DNA from: Enterocloster hominis (ex Liu et al. 2021)
GTDB taxonomy: Bacteria > Bacillota > Clostridia > Lachnospirales > Lachnospiraceae
Assembly: GCA_014385265.1 (NCBI GenBank)
Contig: JACRTJ010000018.1
Location: 62,001-126,000, forward strand
Reading direction: 5' to 3'
DNA length: 64,000 bases
Every line of letters starts with the position of its first letter. Position 1 is the first letter of the stretch. The position numbers were made by a program, and so were the translations under genes. The notes beneath the pieces are model-generated. The model was not told the origin of the DNA, ran no database searches, and saw only the letters and a program-made list of their open reading frames with translations. Shown piece after piece: positions 38,065 through 45,217 of this stretch.

Positions 38065-38092
38065 ACCTTTTTTGCGGCTGTCCCATATGATA
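38065..38092 (+). promoter_or_regulatory. Candidate sigma-K (late mother-cell) promoter
   Basis: AC, 17 bases, then CATATGATA matches the sigma-K consensus (AC, 16-17 bases, CATANNNTA). It lies 36 bases before the start of the cysteine-rich repeat gene, with AAAAAGGAGAT between. No good vegetative promoter is seen in the same gap. Confidence 0.55.
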
Positions 38093-38127
38093 AAGTACAA
38101 CCTTAAGTAAAAAAGGAGATTTATCAT

Positions 38128-38541
38128 ATGTGCTGCAATCGAAATAATTTTGTGAACAACGGATGTTACAGAAACTGCCGGAACACCTGCTGGAACAGCT
38201 GGTGGTACCAGAACTGCGGCTGCCAGAGTACAGGAAATATTGGTTCCGCAGGCTGTGGCTGCGGAAATACTGGAAACGCTGGGAACCATGGTGGCTGCGG
38301 CTGCGGAAATACTGGAAACGGTGGAAGCTGCGGCTGCGGAAACAGCGGAAACGCCGGGAACAACGGTGGCTGCGGCTGCGGAAACAGTGGGAACGCTGGA
38401 AACAACGGCTGCGGAAATACCGGAAACACTGGGAACTGCGGCTGCACTGGCAGTGGCGGATGCTGGATGGAGGTGTACTGCAACGGCCAGTGGTGGACCA
38501 TCCGGTGCCAGGCCGGAAGATACGGGTGCAGGACGGAATAA
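38128..38541 (+). CDS. Cys/Gly/Asn-rich tandem-repeat protein, possible spore-surface protein
   Basis: This 137-residue protein of extreme composition has 22 cysteines (about 16%), and most of the rest is glycine and asparagine. A Cys/Trp-rich head (residues 1-32) precedes six or so degenerate repeats of the form GCGCGN-S/T-GNAGN (about 40-108). A conserved-looking tail, CWMEVYCNGQWWTIRCQAG, closes it. No signal peptide is seen. The preceding sigma-K-like promoter and the cysteine richness suggest a coat or exosporium protein cross-linked by disulfides. A heterocycle-modified peptide precursor is an alternative, but no modifying enzyme is nearby. Confidence 0.75.
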   Translation: MCCNRNNFVNNGCYRNCRNTCWNSWWYQNCGCQSTGNIGSAGCGCGNTGNAGNHGGCGCGNTGNGGSCGCGNSGNAGNNGGCGCGNSGNAGNNGCGNTGNTGNCGCTGSGGCWMEVYCNGQWWTIRCQAGRYGCRTE

Positions 38542-38548
38542 CAGAAAC

Positions 38549-38588
38549 AAAAAGGCGGGCGGGAGGCTGTGCTTCCCCCTGCCTTTTA
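38549..38588 (+). terminator. Terminator after the Cys-rich gene
   Basis: AAAAGGC and GCCTTTT arms enclose a GGGAGG/CTTCCC inner stem directly after the stop codon. The T run is short. Confidence 0.6.
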
Positions 38589-38643
38589 CATATCGCGCAG
38601 GAGCCTGGCCGGAAAACGGCCGGAGAGAAAGAGGAGGGGTTAT

Positions 38644-39735
38644 ATGAACAGAAAGAAAGTAGGACTGATGGTTGGCATCGGGCTTCTTATGGCGGCCGCG
38701 GCGGTGCCGGGAACGGCCCTGGCGGATACGGTATATGTGACGGCGGGCAATTTAAACTGCCGGGAGGGAAAATCCACAGACAGCGCAGTTCTGGGAACGG
38801 TACCCAGGGGGACGAAGATCCAGCGGGAATCGGACGACGGAACCTGGAGCCGGGTGACAGTCAACGGAAACGCGTGTTATGTGGCCAGCCGGTATCTGAG
38901 CAGCCAGGAGCCGGCCAGTGTCCTGGATGGGAAGTCAGCCGCACAGGTCCATGAAAAAAATGTACATGTGGAAAGCTCGAAGGACGTGTTCCTGGACAAA
39001 AACTGGGAATTTGCTTCATTTTCCAAGATAAACAGCGAGGCGGCGGTGTATTATAAGAACGGAAGGGCGGACCGGAAGGGAAAGACGGTCTGTGTCAATG
39101 CGGGCCATGGGACCCGGGGCGGAAGCTCCATGAAGACCCTCTGCCATCCGGACGGATCTCCCAAGGTGACCGGAGGGACCACAGGAGCCGGAGCCGTGTA
39201 TGCGTCCGCCATATCGTCCGGGATGACTTTCGCAGACGGGACGCCGGAAAGCACAGTGACCCTGGCCATGGCAAAAAAACTGAAGGATAAGCTGCTGGCA
39301 GAGGGCTATGACGTGGTGATGATCCGGGAGGAGGAAGATGTGCAGCTGGATAATGTGGCACGGACGGTGATCGCCAACAATACGGCAGATATCCATATTT
39401 CTCTGCACTGGGATTCCACCACATCCGACAAGGGCTGCTTTTTCATGAGCGTCCCGGATCACAGGTCATACCGGGCCATGGAGCCAGTGGCCTCCCACTG
39501 GCAGTCCCACAACGCCCTGGGGGAAAGTCTGGTAAAGGGGCTTAAGGAAAAAGGGAATAAGATCTTTTCATCGGGCGCCATGGCCATGGATCTGACCCAG
39601 ACCTCCTATTCCACCATCCCCAGCGTGGATATTGAGCTGGGGGACAAGGCATCGGATCACTCAGACGCGGCGCTTGAAAAGCTGGCAGACGGTCTGGTCC
39701 TGGGGATCGGAAGATATCTGGACGGGCAGAAGTAG
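38644..39735 (+). CDS. SH3-domain N-acetylmuramoyl-L-alanine amidase
   Basis: This 363-residue secreted amidase has a cleavable signal peptide (MNRKKVGLMVGIGLLMAAAA...GTALA, about 26 residues) and one SH3 domain (about 30-85). It is followed by an Amidase_3 domain with CVNAGHGTRGG (first zinc ligand), NNTADIHISLHWDS (histidine ligand) and the IPSVDIELGD segment bearing the catalytic glutamate. By family it cleaves the MurNAc-L-Ala bond. The ATG at 38644 has GAGGAGGGG upstream. Its location behind the cysteine-rich gene suggests a possible role in sporulation or germination. Confidence 0.88.
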   Translation: MNRKKVGLMVGIGLLMAAAAVPGTALADTVYVTAGNLNCREGKSTDSAVLGTVPRGTKIQRESDDGTWSRVTVNGNACYVASRYLSSQEPASVLDGKSAAQVHEKNVHVESSKDVFLDKNWEFASFSKINSEAAVYYKNGRADRKGKTVCVNAGHGTRGGSSMKTLCHPDGSPKVTGGTTGAGAVYASAISSGMTFADGTPESTVTLAMAKKLKDKLLAEGYDVVMIREEEDVQLDNVARTVIANNTADIHISLHWDSTTSDKGCFFMSVPDHRSYRAMEPVASHWQSHNALGESLVKGLKEKGNKIFSSGAMAMDLTQTSYSTIPSVDIELGDKASDHSDAALEKLADGLVLGIGRYLDGQK

Positions 39736-39895
39736 GCATACAGCAATGAGGCTGTACATAAGGACGAAACAAGAGAGAGGCCCGCAGGCGGGCTTCTCCG
39801 TCTGCGGCGGGTTGCTTCTGCGGCAAAGTTTCCCTTCGCCCCATGAAGATCCCCGCAGAGCGTTTTTTATGCCATAGGGTGCCATTTCCCATAAC

Positions 39896-39939
39896 AAAAA
39901 TACCGGAACCATCCAAAACGGTATGGTCCCGGTATTTTT
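39896..39939. terminator. Terminator of the tRNA operon
   Basis: AAAAATACCGG and CCGGTATTTTT arms with an inner ACCAT/ATGGT stem give a symmetric hairpin that can act on both strands. It lies just downstream of tRNA-Ala on the minus strand. The remainder of 39736-39958 has only a small GAGAGGCCCGC hairpin near 39775. Confidence 0.85.
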
Positions 39940-39958
39940 GTATTGACAGAATAAAACA

Positions 39959-40031
39959 TGGAGCATATGGGATTCGAACCCACGGCCTCAACAATGCGAA
40001 TGTTGCGCGCTCCCAACTGCGCTAATGCCCC
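39959..40031 (-). tRNA. tRNA-Ala (anticodon CGC)
   Basis: The minus strand folds into a 73-base cloverleaf. The acceptor GGGGCAT pairs with ATGCTCC and includes the G3-U70 pair that identifies alanine tRNA. The anticodon stem is CAACA/TGTTG with loop TTCGCAT, so the anticodon is CGC reading GCG. The T loop is TTCGAAT. The 3' CCA is not encoded. Confidence 0.95.
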
Positions 40032-40051
40032 GGATCTCATAAATAAGAAAA

Positions 40052-40125
40052 TGGAAGCAATGGGGCTCGAACCCATGACCTCTCGCGTGTGAGGCGAACG
40101 CTCATCCCAGCTGAGCTATGCTTCC
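40052..40125 (-). tRNA. tRNA-Val (anticodon CAC)
   Basis: This is a 74-base cloverleaf on the minus strand. The acceptor is GGAAGCA/TGCTTCC, and the anticodon stem TTCGC/GCGAG has loop CTCACAC, giving anticodon CAC for GTG. The T loop is TTCGAGC. CCA is not encoded. It lies 20 bases upstream of tRNA-Ala in one transcript. Confidence 0.95.
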
Positions 40126-40149
40126 AAAAAGGTTTTCCAACTAAACGTT

Positions 40150-40178
40150 AGTATAGCACCAAACGGAAAATTTTGCAA
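40150..40178 (-). promoter_or_regulatory. Promoter of the tRNA-Val/tRNA-Ala operon
   Basis: On the minus strand TTGCAA and TATACT are separated by 17 bases, 24 bases before the tRNA-Val 5' end. Confidence 0.8.
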
Positions 40179-40268
40179 GTTTTTTGTATACAGGAATTAA
40201 CTTAGCTAAAATTTTATTTTAGGCATATGGATTCCTGTAAGAAAAATATTCCCGAATCAAACGATATG

Positions 40269-40498
40269 TGGTATAATGCCTGGAAACAGACATTATACCA
40301 CAGCGCATCTGGTTTTCGCGTTTACCGCGAAAATCCAGGCGCTCAATTCTCCCGGAGAGGTACCATGTCCGAAGGGCATGGTATAATGTCTGTAAAACAG
40401 ACATTATACCATCGCGCATCTGGTTTTCGCGTTTACCGCGAAAATCCAGGCGCTCAATTCTCCCGGAGGGGTACCATGTCCGAAGGGCATGGTACAAT
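40269..40498. repeat. Tandem 111-bp palindromic repeat array at the island edge
   Basis: Two near-identical units begin CAGACATTATACCA at 40287 and 40398 (period 111). Unit 1 ends with the inverse, TGGTATAATGTCTG (40379-40392), giving 14-bp terminal inverted repeats; unit 2 ends in a decayed form. A further right-end half-site lies at 40269. Each unit holds a long stem (CTGG-TTTTCGCG / CGCGAAAA-CCAG with AGCGC/GCGCT outside) and a second near-palindrome, GTACCATG/CATGGTAC. It resembles a MITE or REP-type element and contains no credible gene. Confidence 0.85.
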
Positions 40499-40534
40499 AA
40501 AAAACAATACTATGCGAACAAAAAGGGTGCTGCG

Positions 40535-40705
40535 ATGAATCAATATATTGGACAGCCATTTGCTGCTTTAAGATACGAAAAAAATATTTTGGTTGTTGAA
40601 GAAACTACATCTGCTGGTGGATGCGGCTCCTTCAACGCGGCTTCTTCATGTCCTGCGTCAGCCTGTCTTCATGACAGTGCGGCGTGGGGCTTTTTTATTG
40701 TCTAA
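40535..40705 (+). CDS. Possible 56-residue peptide gene
   Basis: An ATG at 40535 opens a 56-codon frame. It has an AT-rich first half (MNQYIGQPFAALRY...VVEETTSAGG) and a GC-rich second half with three cysteines (CGSFNAASSCPASAC...). A leader ending in Gly-Gly followed by a small Cys/Ala/Ser-rich segment is reminiscent of exported peptide precursors. The ribosome site (AAAAAGGG) is mediocre, the 3' half overlaps a terminator-like hairpin, and no processing genes are near. It may be a chance frame across a composition break. Confidence 0.25.
   Translation: MNQYIGQPFAALRYEKNILVVEETTSAGGCGSFNAASSCPASACLHDSAAWGFFIV
40661..40696 (+). terminator. Weak terminator or attenuator before the island operon
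   Basis: CTGTC-TTCAT-GACAG followed by GGCGTGGGGC and TTTTTTATTG. It lies 25 bases before the first large island gene. Confidence 0.35.
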
Positions 40706-40721
40706 AAAGAGGTGATCAAAC

Positions 40722-42104
40722 ATGAGTTTGCCAAAACGCGACGGCGTAAATGACCGTTATTATCTGATACATAAACCGGATACTGACCACGAAGTGCTGA
40801 AACACGCAGATCGGTGCATCCAGGATGTGTTGGATGGGACCGCAAAAGAAAACCATTCTGGCTCCCCGATGGTAGTTCGGAATCAAAGCGGAACTCCCTT
40901 CCTTCCCGGTCAACTGCTGGATCGGTATCTGTCCAAGCTGCCTTTGAAGGGATTTCCCTGCGAGGAGGCGGTTGTATTCTGCGATGCCCTGCGGCGGTTG
41001 GCGGGCTGGAATGAGATCCGCTATAAGTTGGAGAAGTACATAGAAAAGCAGGTGCAGGAACGGTACTTCCTTGTTGGAGAGCGTGAAGATGGGTTTACAG
41101 TCTTTCCGCCCTGCACGGTGTGGGCGGAATTGCGCCCGGAGGATGTGGATGAAGGATTGCTGCACTTTGCCTGCTATGTGGCGGTCTGCCATACAGTGTA
41201 TGGGCAGAGTTTTGAAGCTCTCACGACCGGGCATATTCTCGGTCTGGTTTCCCAGCTCCGCCCGGACATGGTAAAGGAGCTGAAAACGGGTGGCAGCGGC
41301 AAATTGCCGCCTAACATCCAAAAGCGAAAAACAAAGCACCTGACCGCCTCGGCCAACGACGCTTTCGCTGCCATCCGCATCACCGCCAAGGACTCCACAG
41401 ATGAGTGCTATGCTGAAATCCTGGACTACCTGTGCGCGGTGCTGGAGCAGGAGGACTTCCCCCGCAGTTACTCTGTGGAGTTCCGTGGCCCAGAGAAAAA
41501 CTATCTGCCCATTCCTGGGCTTCCGAAAAAGGAAGTGAATCAGCTCTTTGCCTGTGCTGTCCAGTACCCCAGATTACACGGCGATATTGAGCGGTATGCA
41601 CGGCTGGCCATGCGGGAGTATGAATGGTACAACAATCTCCCCGATGAATCCTGCGCCATGCCCGGAACTTTTGCCGTGTTTGCCCTGGGGCTGGAAGGAG
41701 AACAGTGGGCACCGCTGGTGGCAGAGTATCTGGATCTATGCGATGATGAGCACTCTTCCCTGCAAGAGAAATTCCTCCATGCCTTTATCCGCAAGTTCGG
41801 TTTCCAGCTGTGGACCTTGGGCGTACTGGTGCGGGGTGCATTATCGATGCAGTGGCTGGAGCCTGCCAAGGAATTCCGCAGCCTGATTGCCAATGAGGAA
41901 AGCCTGGATGCTCTGCTGACAGTCAAGCACCGCTTCTCCGCCTATCTCCTGCCAGACGAGAGAAAGGATACAAAATTCCAGGCTATCGCTTGGCAGAGCC
42001 TGCTCTGGGCCATCTGGGGAAAGGATTCTCAGAACGGCGGCAGCAAGGTCATCAAGACGGCGCCGAAGGAACTGAAAGAGAAGTACCAGCAGGTATTTGC
42101 GTAA
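40722..42104 (+). CDS. Uncharacterised protein, tentatively DUF6138-like
   Basis: This 460-residue cytoplasmic protein is the first large gene of the island. No signal peptide, membrane helix or catalytic motif is evident. It is helical and rich in Leu, Glu and Tyr/Trp, with segments such as LLHFACYVAVCHTVYGQSF and MREYEWYNNLPDESCAMPG. It resembles, from memory only, the DUF6138 family associated with toxin-immunity loci. AAGAGGTG precedes the ATG, and the following small gene starts 10 bases after its stop. Role in the antidote operon is inferred from position. Confidence 0.65.
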   Translation: MSLPKRDGVNDRYYLIHKPDTDHEVLKHADRCIQDVLDGTAKENHSGSPMVVRNQSGTPFLPGQLLDRYLSKLPLKGFPCEEAVVFCDALRRLAGWNEIRYKLEKYIEKQVQERYFLVGEREDGFTVFPPCTVWAELRPEDVDEGLLHFACYVAVCHTVYGQSFEALTTGHILGLVSQLRPDMVKELKTGGSGKLPPNIQKRKTKHLTASANDAFAAIRITAKDSTDECYAEILDYLCAVLEQEDFPRSYSVEFRGPEKNYLPIPGLPKKEVNQLFACAVQYPRLHGDIERYARLAMREYEWYNNLPDESCAMPGTFAVFALGLEGEQWAPLVAEYLDLCDDEHSSLQEKFLHAFIRKFGFQLWTLGVLVRGALSMQWLEPAKEFRSLIANEESLDALLTVKHRFSAYLLPDERKDTKFQAIAWQSLLWAIWGKDSQNGGSKVIKTAPKELKEKYQQVFA

Positions 42105-42114
42105 GGAGAAAGCC

Positions 42115-42261
42115 ATGAAAAAGAGAAAAGTCAAGGACTTTATTGCCCTGGACGCTCAAAAACTGGTTCGGGACTGTGAGGAATATCTGGAGGAGGAAAA
42201 AGCTCTGGAGCTGGATTTAAAAGAGCGGGAAGGAGATTATCCAAAAGGAAACTCCCGATGA
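42115..42261 (+). CDS. Small charged protein (48 aa)
   Basis: A 48-codon frame opening MKKRKVKDFIALDAQKLV, very rich in Lys and Glu, and probably one long helix. TAAGGAGA lies 7 bases before the ATG and its codon use matches its neighbours, which supports translation. Function unknown. Confidence 0.55.
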   Translation: MKKRKVKDFIALDAQKLVRDCEEYLEEEKALELDLKEREGDYPKGNSR

Positions 42262-42282
42262 TGGAAAGGGGGATATATGTAA

Positions 42283-42516
42283 ATGAACCGCGAACCGATC
42301 ACAGCGTTCTTGCAGGAACATTGGTATATTGCCTCGGTGATCATCGGGGCCGTGATTTTGATTGGAGCAGTCCGCAACTGGAACTGGCTCTGTGACCCCA
42401 CTGGTACGCGGGATGCTTACCGTCACAGCAGAGGATACCGGCGGGTGGTGTTCTTCCTGTTGGGCCTCCTCCTGATCGTGGTGAGTATCTGGGGATTTGT
42501 GCTGAAATTGAAATAG
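42283..42516 (+). CDS. Imm17-like two-helix membrane protein
   Basis: This 77-residue protein has two membrane helices (about 16-32 and 54-74) joined by a short cytoplasmic or external turn with the motif RNWNWLCDPTGT. Size, two-helix layout and this Trp-rich turn match the Imm17 family of predicted immunity proteins in polymorphic-toxin loci. It would protect from a membrane-acting toxin. AAAGGGGG precedes the start. Confidence 0.65.
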   Translation: MNREPITAFLQEHWYIASVIIGAVILIGAVRNWNWLCDPTGTRDAYRHSRGYRRVVFFLLGLLLIVVSIWGFVLKLK

Positions 42517-42529
42517 AAGGAGAAATATT

Positions 42530-43072
42530 ATGATGACTGAGAAATATCCCACCTGGCTCATCGGCCATGCGAAAGAATGGGCGGAGAAGCGTCTGCCCAC
42601 TGTGACATTGTGTTCCGCCGCCGGCAATGAACTGCTGGAAGTCTGGTATTACGGAAATTTGCTCACGGTGAAGGGAGAGCCCCAATCCTATATTGCAGAT
42701 GGCGACGAGGCCCCCGGACTGGTGGCTGCCCGCGACCCGGAGAGCGGCGAGGAGTTCATCATCTTTGACGGCGGTCGGCACGGCTATGACAATCTGTTCT
42801 GCGATGAACAGGATCCAGCCGAACTGGAGCACCGTCCCCTCAAGCGGTATGAGATCCCTGCCTCCAGGCTTGTGCTGGAGCTGGGTTACAGTATCGACTA
42901 TGAGGACGAAAAAGAGGACTTCGAACCAGATGAGGCGGATACCGTGGAGCTGATCACCGGCGAGCGTATGCCCTGGGAGCAGGTCAAGCGGGACGGCATT
43001 GATTATATCGCCCTTTACTATGTGAATGAGAAAGGGAAACAAGTCCAGATTTTGGACGCGGAGCTGGCATGA
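42530..43072 (+). CDS. Uncharacterised island protein (180 aa)
   Basis: This 180-residue acidic, soluble protein is not recognised. Features are a beta-rich N-terminal half (LLEVWYYGNLLTVKGEPQSY) and ARDPESGEEFIIFDGGRHGYDNLFCDE. It has good codon use for this island and a well-placed AAGGAG 8 bases before the ATG. Its stop overlaps the next start by 4 bases. Confidence 0.65.
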   Translation: MMTEKYPTWLIGHAKEWAEKRLPTVTLCSAAGNELLEVWYYGNLLTVKGEPQSYIADGDEAPGLVAARDPESGEEFIIFDGGRHGYDNLFCDEQDPAELEHRPLKRYEIPASRLVLELGYSIDYEDEKEDFEPDEADTVELITGERMPWEQVKRDGIDYIALYYVNEKGKQVQILDAELA

Positions 43073-43421
43073 GTATGGGAATTCAATCCTTTGACAATTT
43101 GTACGATAACAGAGTCCTGCGCTACTGCACTGACTTTGAAGCCCATACCTTGCGCATGGATACCCGGACCGAGGCAGGAGAGAACGTATCTGTTCACTTT
43201 ACCGGCCTGCTGGCCCACTGGTTTGAGAATGTGATCCAGGACAACATCCTTTTTGGTATGGATGAGATCACCGCGGACGTTTTTTTAAACAGTACAAAGA
43301 AATGCTGGACAGGACTGTCTCTTACGGCTTTTCCGCCTGCTGCAGCATCGAGGAACTGCGGGAGCGCATGGATACGAAGTGTTTCTATCGGCACCCCCTA
43401 TCCGGTGTGGTACTGCCATAA
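43069..43421 (+). pseudogene. Frameshifted island gene (T7 run, UUUAAAC)
   Basis: The frame from 43069 reads MSMGIQSFDNLYDNRVLRY...GMDEITADVF up to a run of seven T at 43280-43286. After this the plausible continuation lies in the -1 frame (FKQYKEMLDRTVSYGFSACC...), ending at TAA 43419-43421. The unshifted frame yields an atypical Arg/Ser/Pro-rich tail to 43455. Either one T was lost, or the heptamer T-TTA-AAC at 43284-43290, a classic -1 slippage sequence in the correct phase, allows ribosomal frameshifting. The product family is not recognised. Confidence 0.75.
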
Positions 43422-43511
43422 GAGCAGTCGTTTCCACAAAGCCATGCGCCATTGACAATGTCTTTTGGGATAGTATGTAATGGGCGAGTTTGAAGCATAA
43501 GGAGCAAAGCC

Positions 43512-44132
43512 ATGACATCAATCGATTTTTTGAACAAAGTACATAGAAGCCTGGACTCGCAGGAATACAATCTCTCTTACTCTCCGGCCAAGTCTAAGAA
43601 CTATATGCTGTACTGCAATGGCAACTTTATTGGCGGCCTGTTCGATGAGGAACTGTGCTTCGTCTATGCCGACCGTGTGAGCGAACTGCTGGGACACCCA
43701 GAACCCGTCTGCCGCGGCTACTCCAGCACCGCCCAGCACAGGATGCTGGTGATCCCGGAGGAACACTGGGAGAAAGCACTGAAACTGCTCTATACCGAGA
43801 AATTTGAGTGGAGCCGTTTGGTGTATGACATTACCTATACCAGCATTGGCGCGGCTGTGGTGGAGGACTTCTACGACGAGAATGTGGTGTTCCTGCGCTT
43901 CTGCTTTGAAAAGAAACTGCTGAAAAAGAACCCTCTGGACCGGCAGGGCCGTATCCTGCGGATGGTCTATCTCAATCAGGACCTGACAGAAGCGGGTAAA
44001 TATGTATTCCAAAGACTACTGCAAAAATTCCTTGCTTTTACAGACCGCAGCGGGAAAACTAATTTGGAAACCATGCTGAAACGGTGGTATATCCAGCTTG
44101 AAAAGGAATACAGCAATCAGACAGCAGGATAA
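43512..44132 (+). CDS. Uncharacterised protein, N-terminal part TfoX-like
   Basis: This is a 206-residue soluble protein. The first 90 residues (SPAKSKNYMLYCNGNFIGGLFDEELCFVYADR) recall the small alpha/beta domain of TfoX_N proteins, a weak resemblance. The remainder is helical and ends with LKRWYIQLEKEY. ATAAGGAGCAAAG precedes the ATG. Immunity function is only inferred from its surroundings. Confidence 0.65.
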   Translation: MTSIDFLNKVHRSLDSQEYNLSYSPAKSKNYMLYCNGNFIGGLFDEELCFVYADRVSELLGHPEPVCRGYSSTAQHRMLVIPEEHWEKALKLLYTEKFEWSRLVYDITYTSIGAAVVEDFYDENVVFLRFCFEKKLLKKNPLDRQGRILRMVYLNQDLTEAGKYVFQRLLQKFLAFTDRSGKTNLETMLKRWYIQLEKEYSNQTAG

Positions 44133-44145
44133 GGAGGATAACGAC

Positions 44146-44736
44146 ATGACAGAAGAAAACAGAACCTACATCACCCATCTCAAGGCCGCTGATGTCCCGT
44201 GGCATCGGCTCACCACCGCCTATGGCCGGGGGACGGAGTTTCCCGCACATCTGACTGTGCTGGAGCAGATGCGTGATTTGTCGTCAGTCAAAGAATCCCT
44301 CTATGAGCTCACTATCAACATGGAACACCAGAGTACCCTGTGGCACGCTTCCCCCTTCGGCATGGTGTTCTTGAGCCGGATTCTGGAGAAGGCCCTCAAA
44401 AAGAGCGGCCAGAACCCTGCAGCCCGTTTCCTGGCTGGGCAACTGATGGACTTTTTCGCCTGCATCCTCCAGTGTTTCCATGATGGAGATGAGATGGAAC
44501 ACGCCGATCCGCTGCCGCTGTTCTCCAATCTGCTGAGAGAAGAATACCTGTGGTCGGAGGAATATGACGAGGAAGAAGATGAAATGCGGTACGAGGAGGA
44601 CGAGGTCTTCCCAGATGACCTGTTTTACAGCTTCTATTACTACTCCTGGCAGGCGGTGCTGGCCTACCGGGATATATTGGAGCAGGCCCCGGAGGAGTTT
44701 GCCGAGTCTGCCGCCGCAGTGCTGGAACTGCTGTAA
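44146..44736 (+). CDS. Uncharacterised acidic protein (196 aa)
   Basis: This 196-residue soluble protein opens MTEENRTYITHLKAADVPWH. It has a strongly acidic stretch (SEEYDEEEDEMRYEEDE) followed by a Tyr-rich helix (YSFYYYSWQAVLAY). I do not recognise it. AAGGAGG 8 bases upstream fixes the ATG at 44146; an earlier in-frame start would overlap the previous gene. Confidence 0.65.
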   Translation: MTEENRTYITHLKAADVPWHRLTTAYGRGTEFPAHLTVLEQMRDLSSVKESLYELTINMEHQSTLWHASPFGMVFLSRILEKALKKSGQNPAARFLAGQLMDFFACILQCFHDGDEMEHADPLPLFSNLLREEYLWSEEYDEEEDEMRYEEDEVFPDDLFYSFYYYSWQAVLAYRDILEQAPEEFAESAAAVLELL

Positions 44737-44749
44737 AGGAGGACACACA

Positions 44750-44830
44750 ATGTTTGAAGAATTCTATGAGATGTACGAGCCCGAGGAGCAGGAAGTGATT
44801 GCTCTGATCAATCGCTGCATCGAGGGATAA
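44750..44830 (+). CDS. 26-residue microprotein or remnant
   Basis: ATG at 44750 is preceded by AAAGGAGG, an ideal ribosome site, and opens 26 codons (MFEEFYEMYEPEEQEVIALI...). It is very acidic. It is either a genuine microprotein or the start of a gene whose remainder was deleted; the next gene begins 12 bases after its stop. Confidence 0.45.
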   Translation: MFEEFYEMYEPEEQEVIALINRCIEG

Positions 44831-44842
44831 GGAGGCGCAGAG

Positions 44843-45205
44843 ATGAAACTGTATGGGTATTGGCTTGGGTTGTATCCCCTTGATTGGGAATTTTGCTTTA
44901 TGCCAGTGCAGACTTATAAAAACTTCATCACAGAGCAGTATCATAAAAACCCCGCTTTTTACAGCATCTCAGCGGGTTCCATTGAGAAGGTATTGGCACA
45001 CATTGATGTCATTTTATCTGCTGCCATGGAAGACTGGAATAAAACCACGAACCATGCTGCCCTGCGCTGCCCCCCAATGATCTTTTCTCTCCCAAAGGGA
45101 CAGGACAGCAATACAGCGGAATTTGCTATCATTCTCAAGATGGATAATGACGGAGATACAGTGGTCTATTCGCCAATTCCATTGCCCCATCTGGAAAACC
45201 AATGA
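44843..45205 (+). CDS. Uncharacterised island protein (120 aa)
   Basis: A 120-residue soluble protein with an aromatic start (MKLYGYWLGLYPLDWEF) and helical centre (AGSIEKVLAHIDVILSAAM). Not recognised. AAGGAGG lies 8 bases before the ATG. GC content is lower than in neighbours. Confidence 0.6.
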   Translation: MKLYGYWLGLYPLDWEFCFMPVQTYKNFITEQYHKNPAFYSISAGSIEKVLAHIDVILSAAMEDWNKTTNHAALRCPPMIFSLPKGQDSNTAEFAIILKMDNDGDTVVYSPIPLPHLENQ

Positions 45206-45217
45206 GGAGGTGTATCT

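Noticed and set aside
38163..38954. Alternative +frame rich in Trp/Arg/Leu over the Cys-rich gene
   Set aside because: Out-of-frame image of the GN-repeat gene; the frame starting at 38128 has the ribosome site and promoter.
39959..40125. tRNA 3' ends as attachment sites for the island
   Set aside because: The tRNA 3' ends face away from the island and I see no duplicated tRNA end or integrase at the junction; the island lies on the 5' side of the tRNA operon.
40269..40498. CRISPR array
   Set aside because: Units are 111 bp, tandem, palindromic and without unique spacers of constant size; no cas genes are nearby.
40227..40538. Reading frames across the tandem repeat array on both strands
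   Set aside because: The translated repeats only reflect the duplicated DNA; no ribosome site, and frames are interrupted by palindromes.
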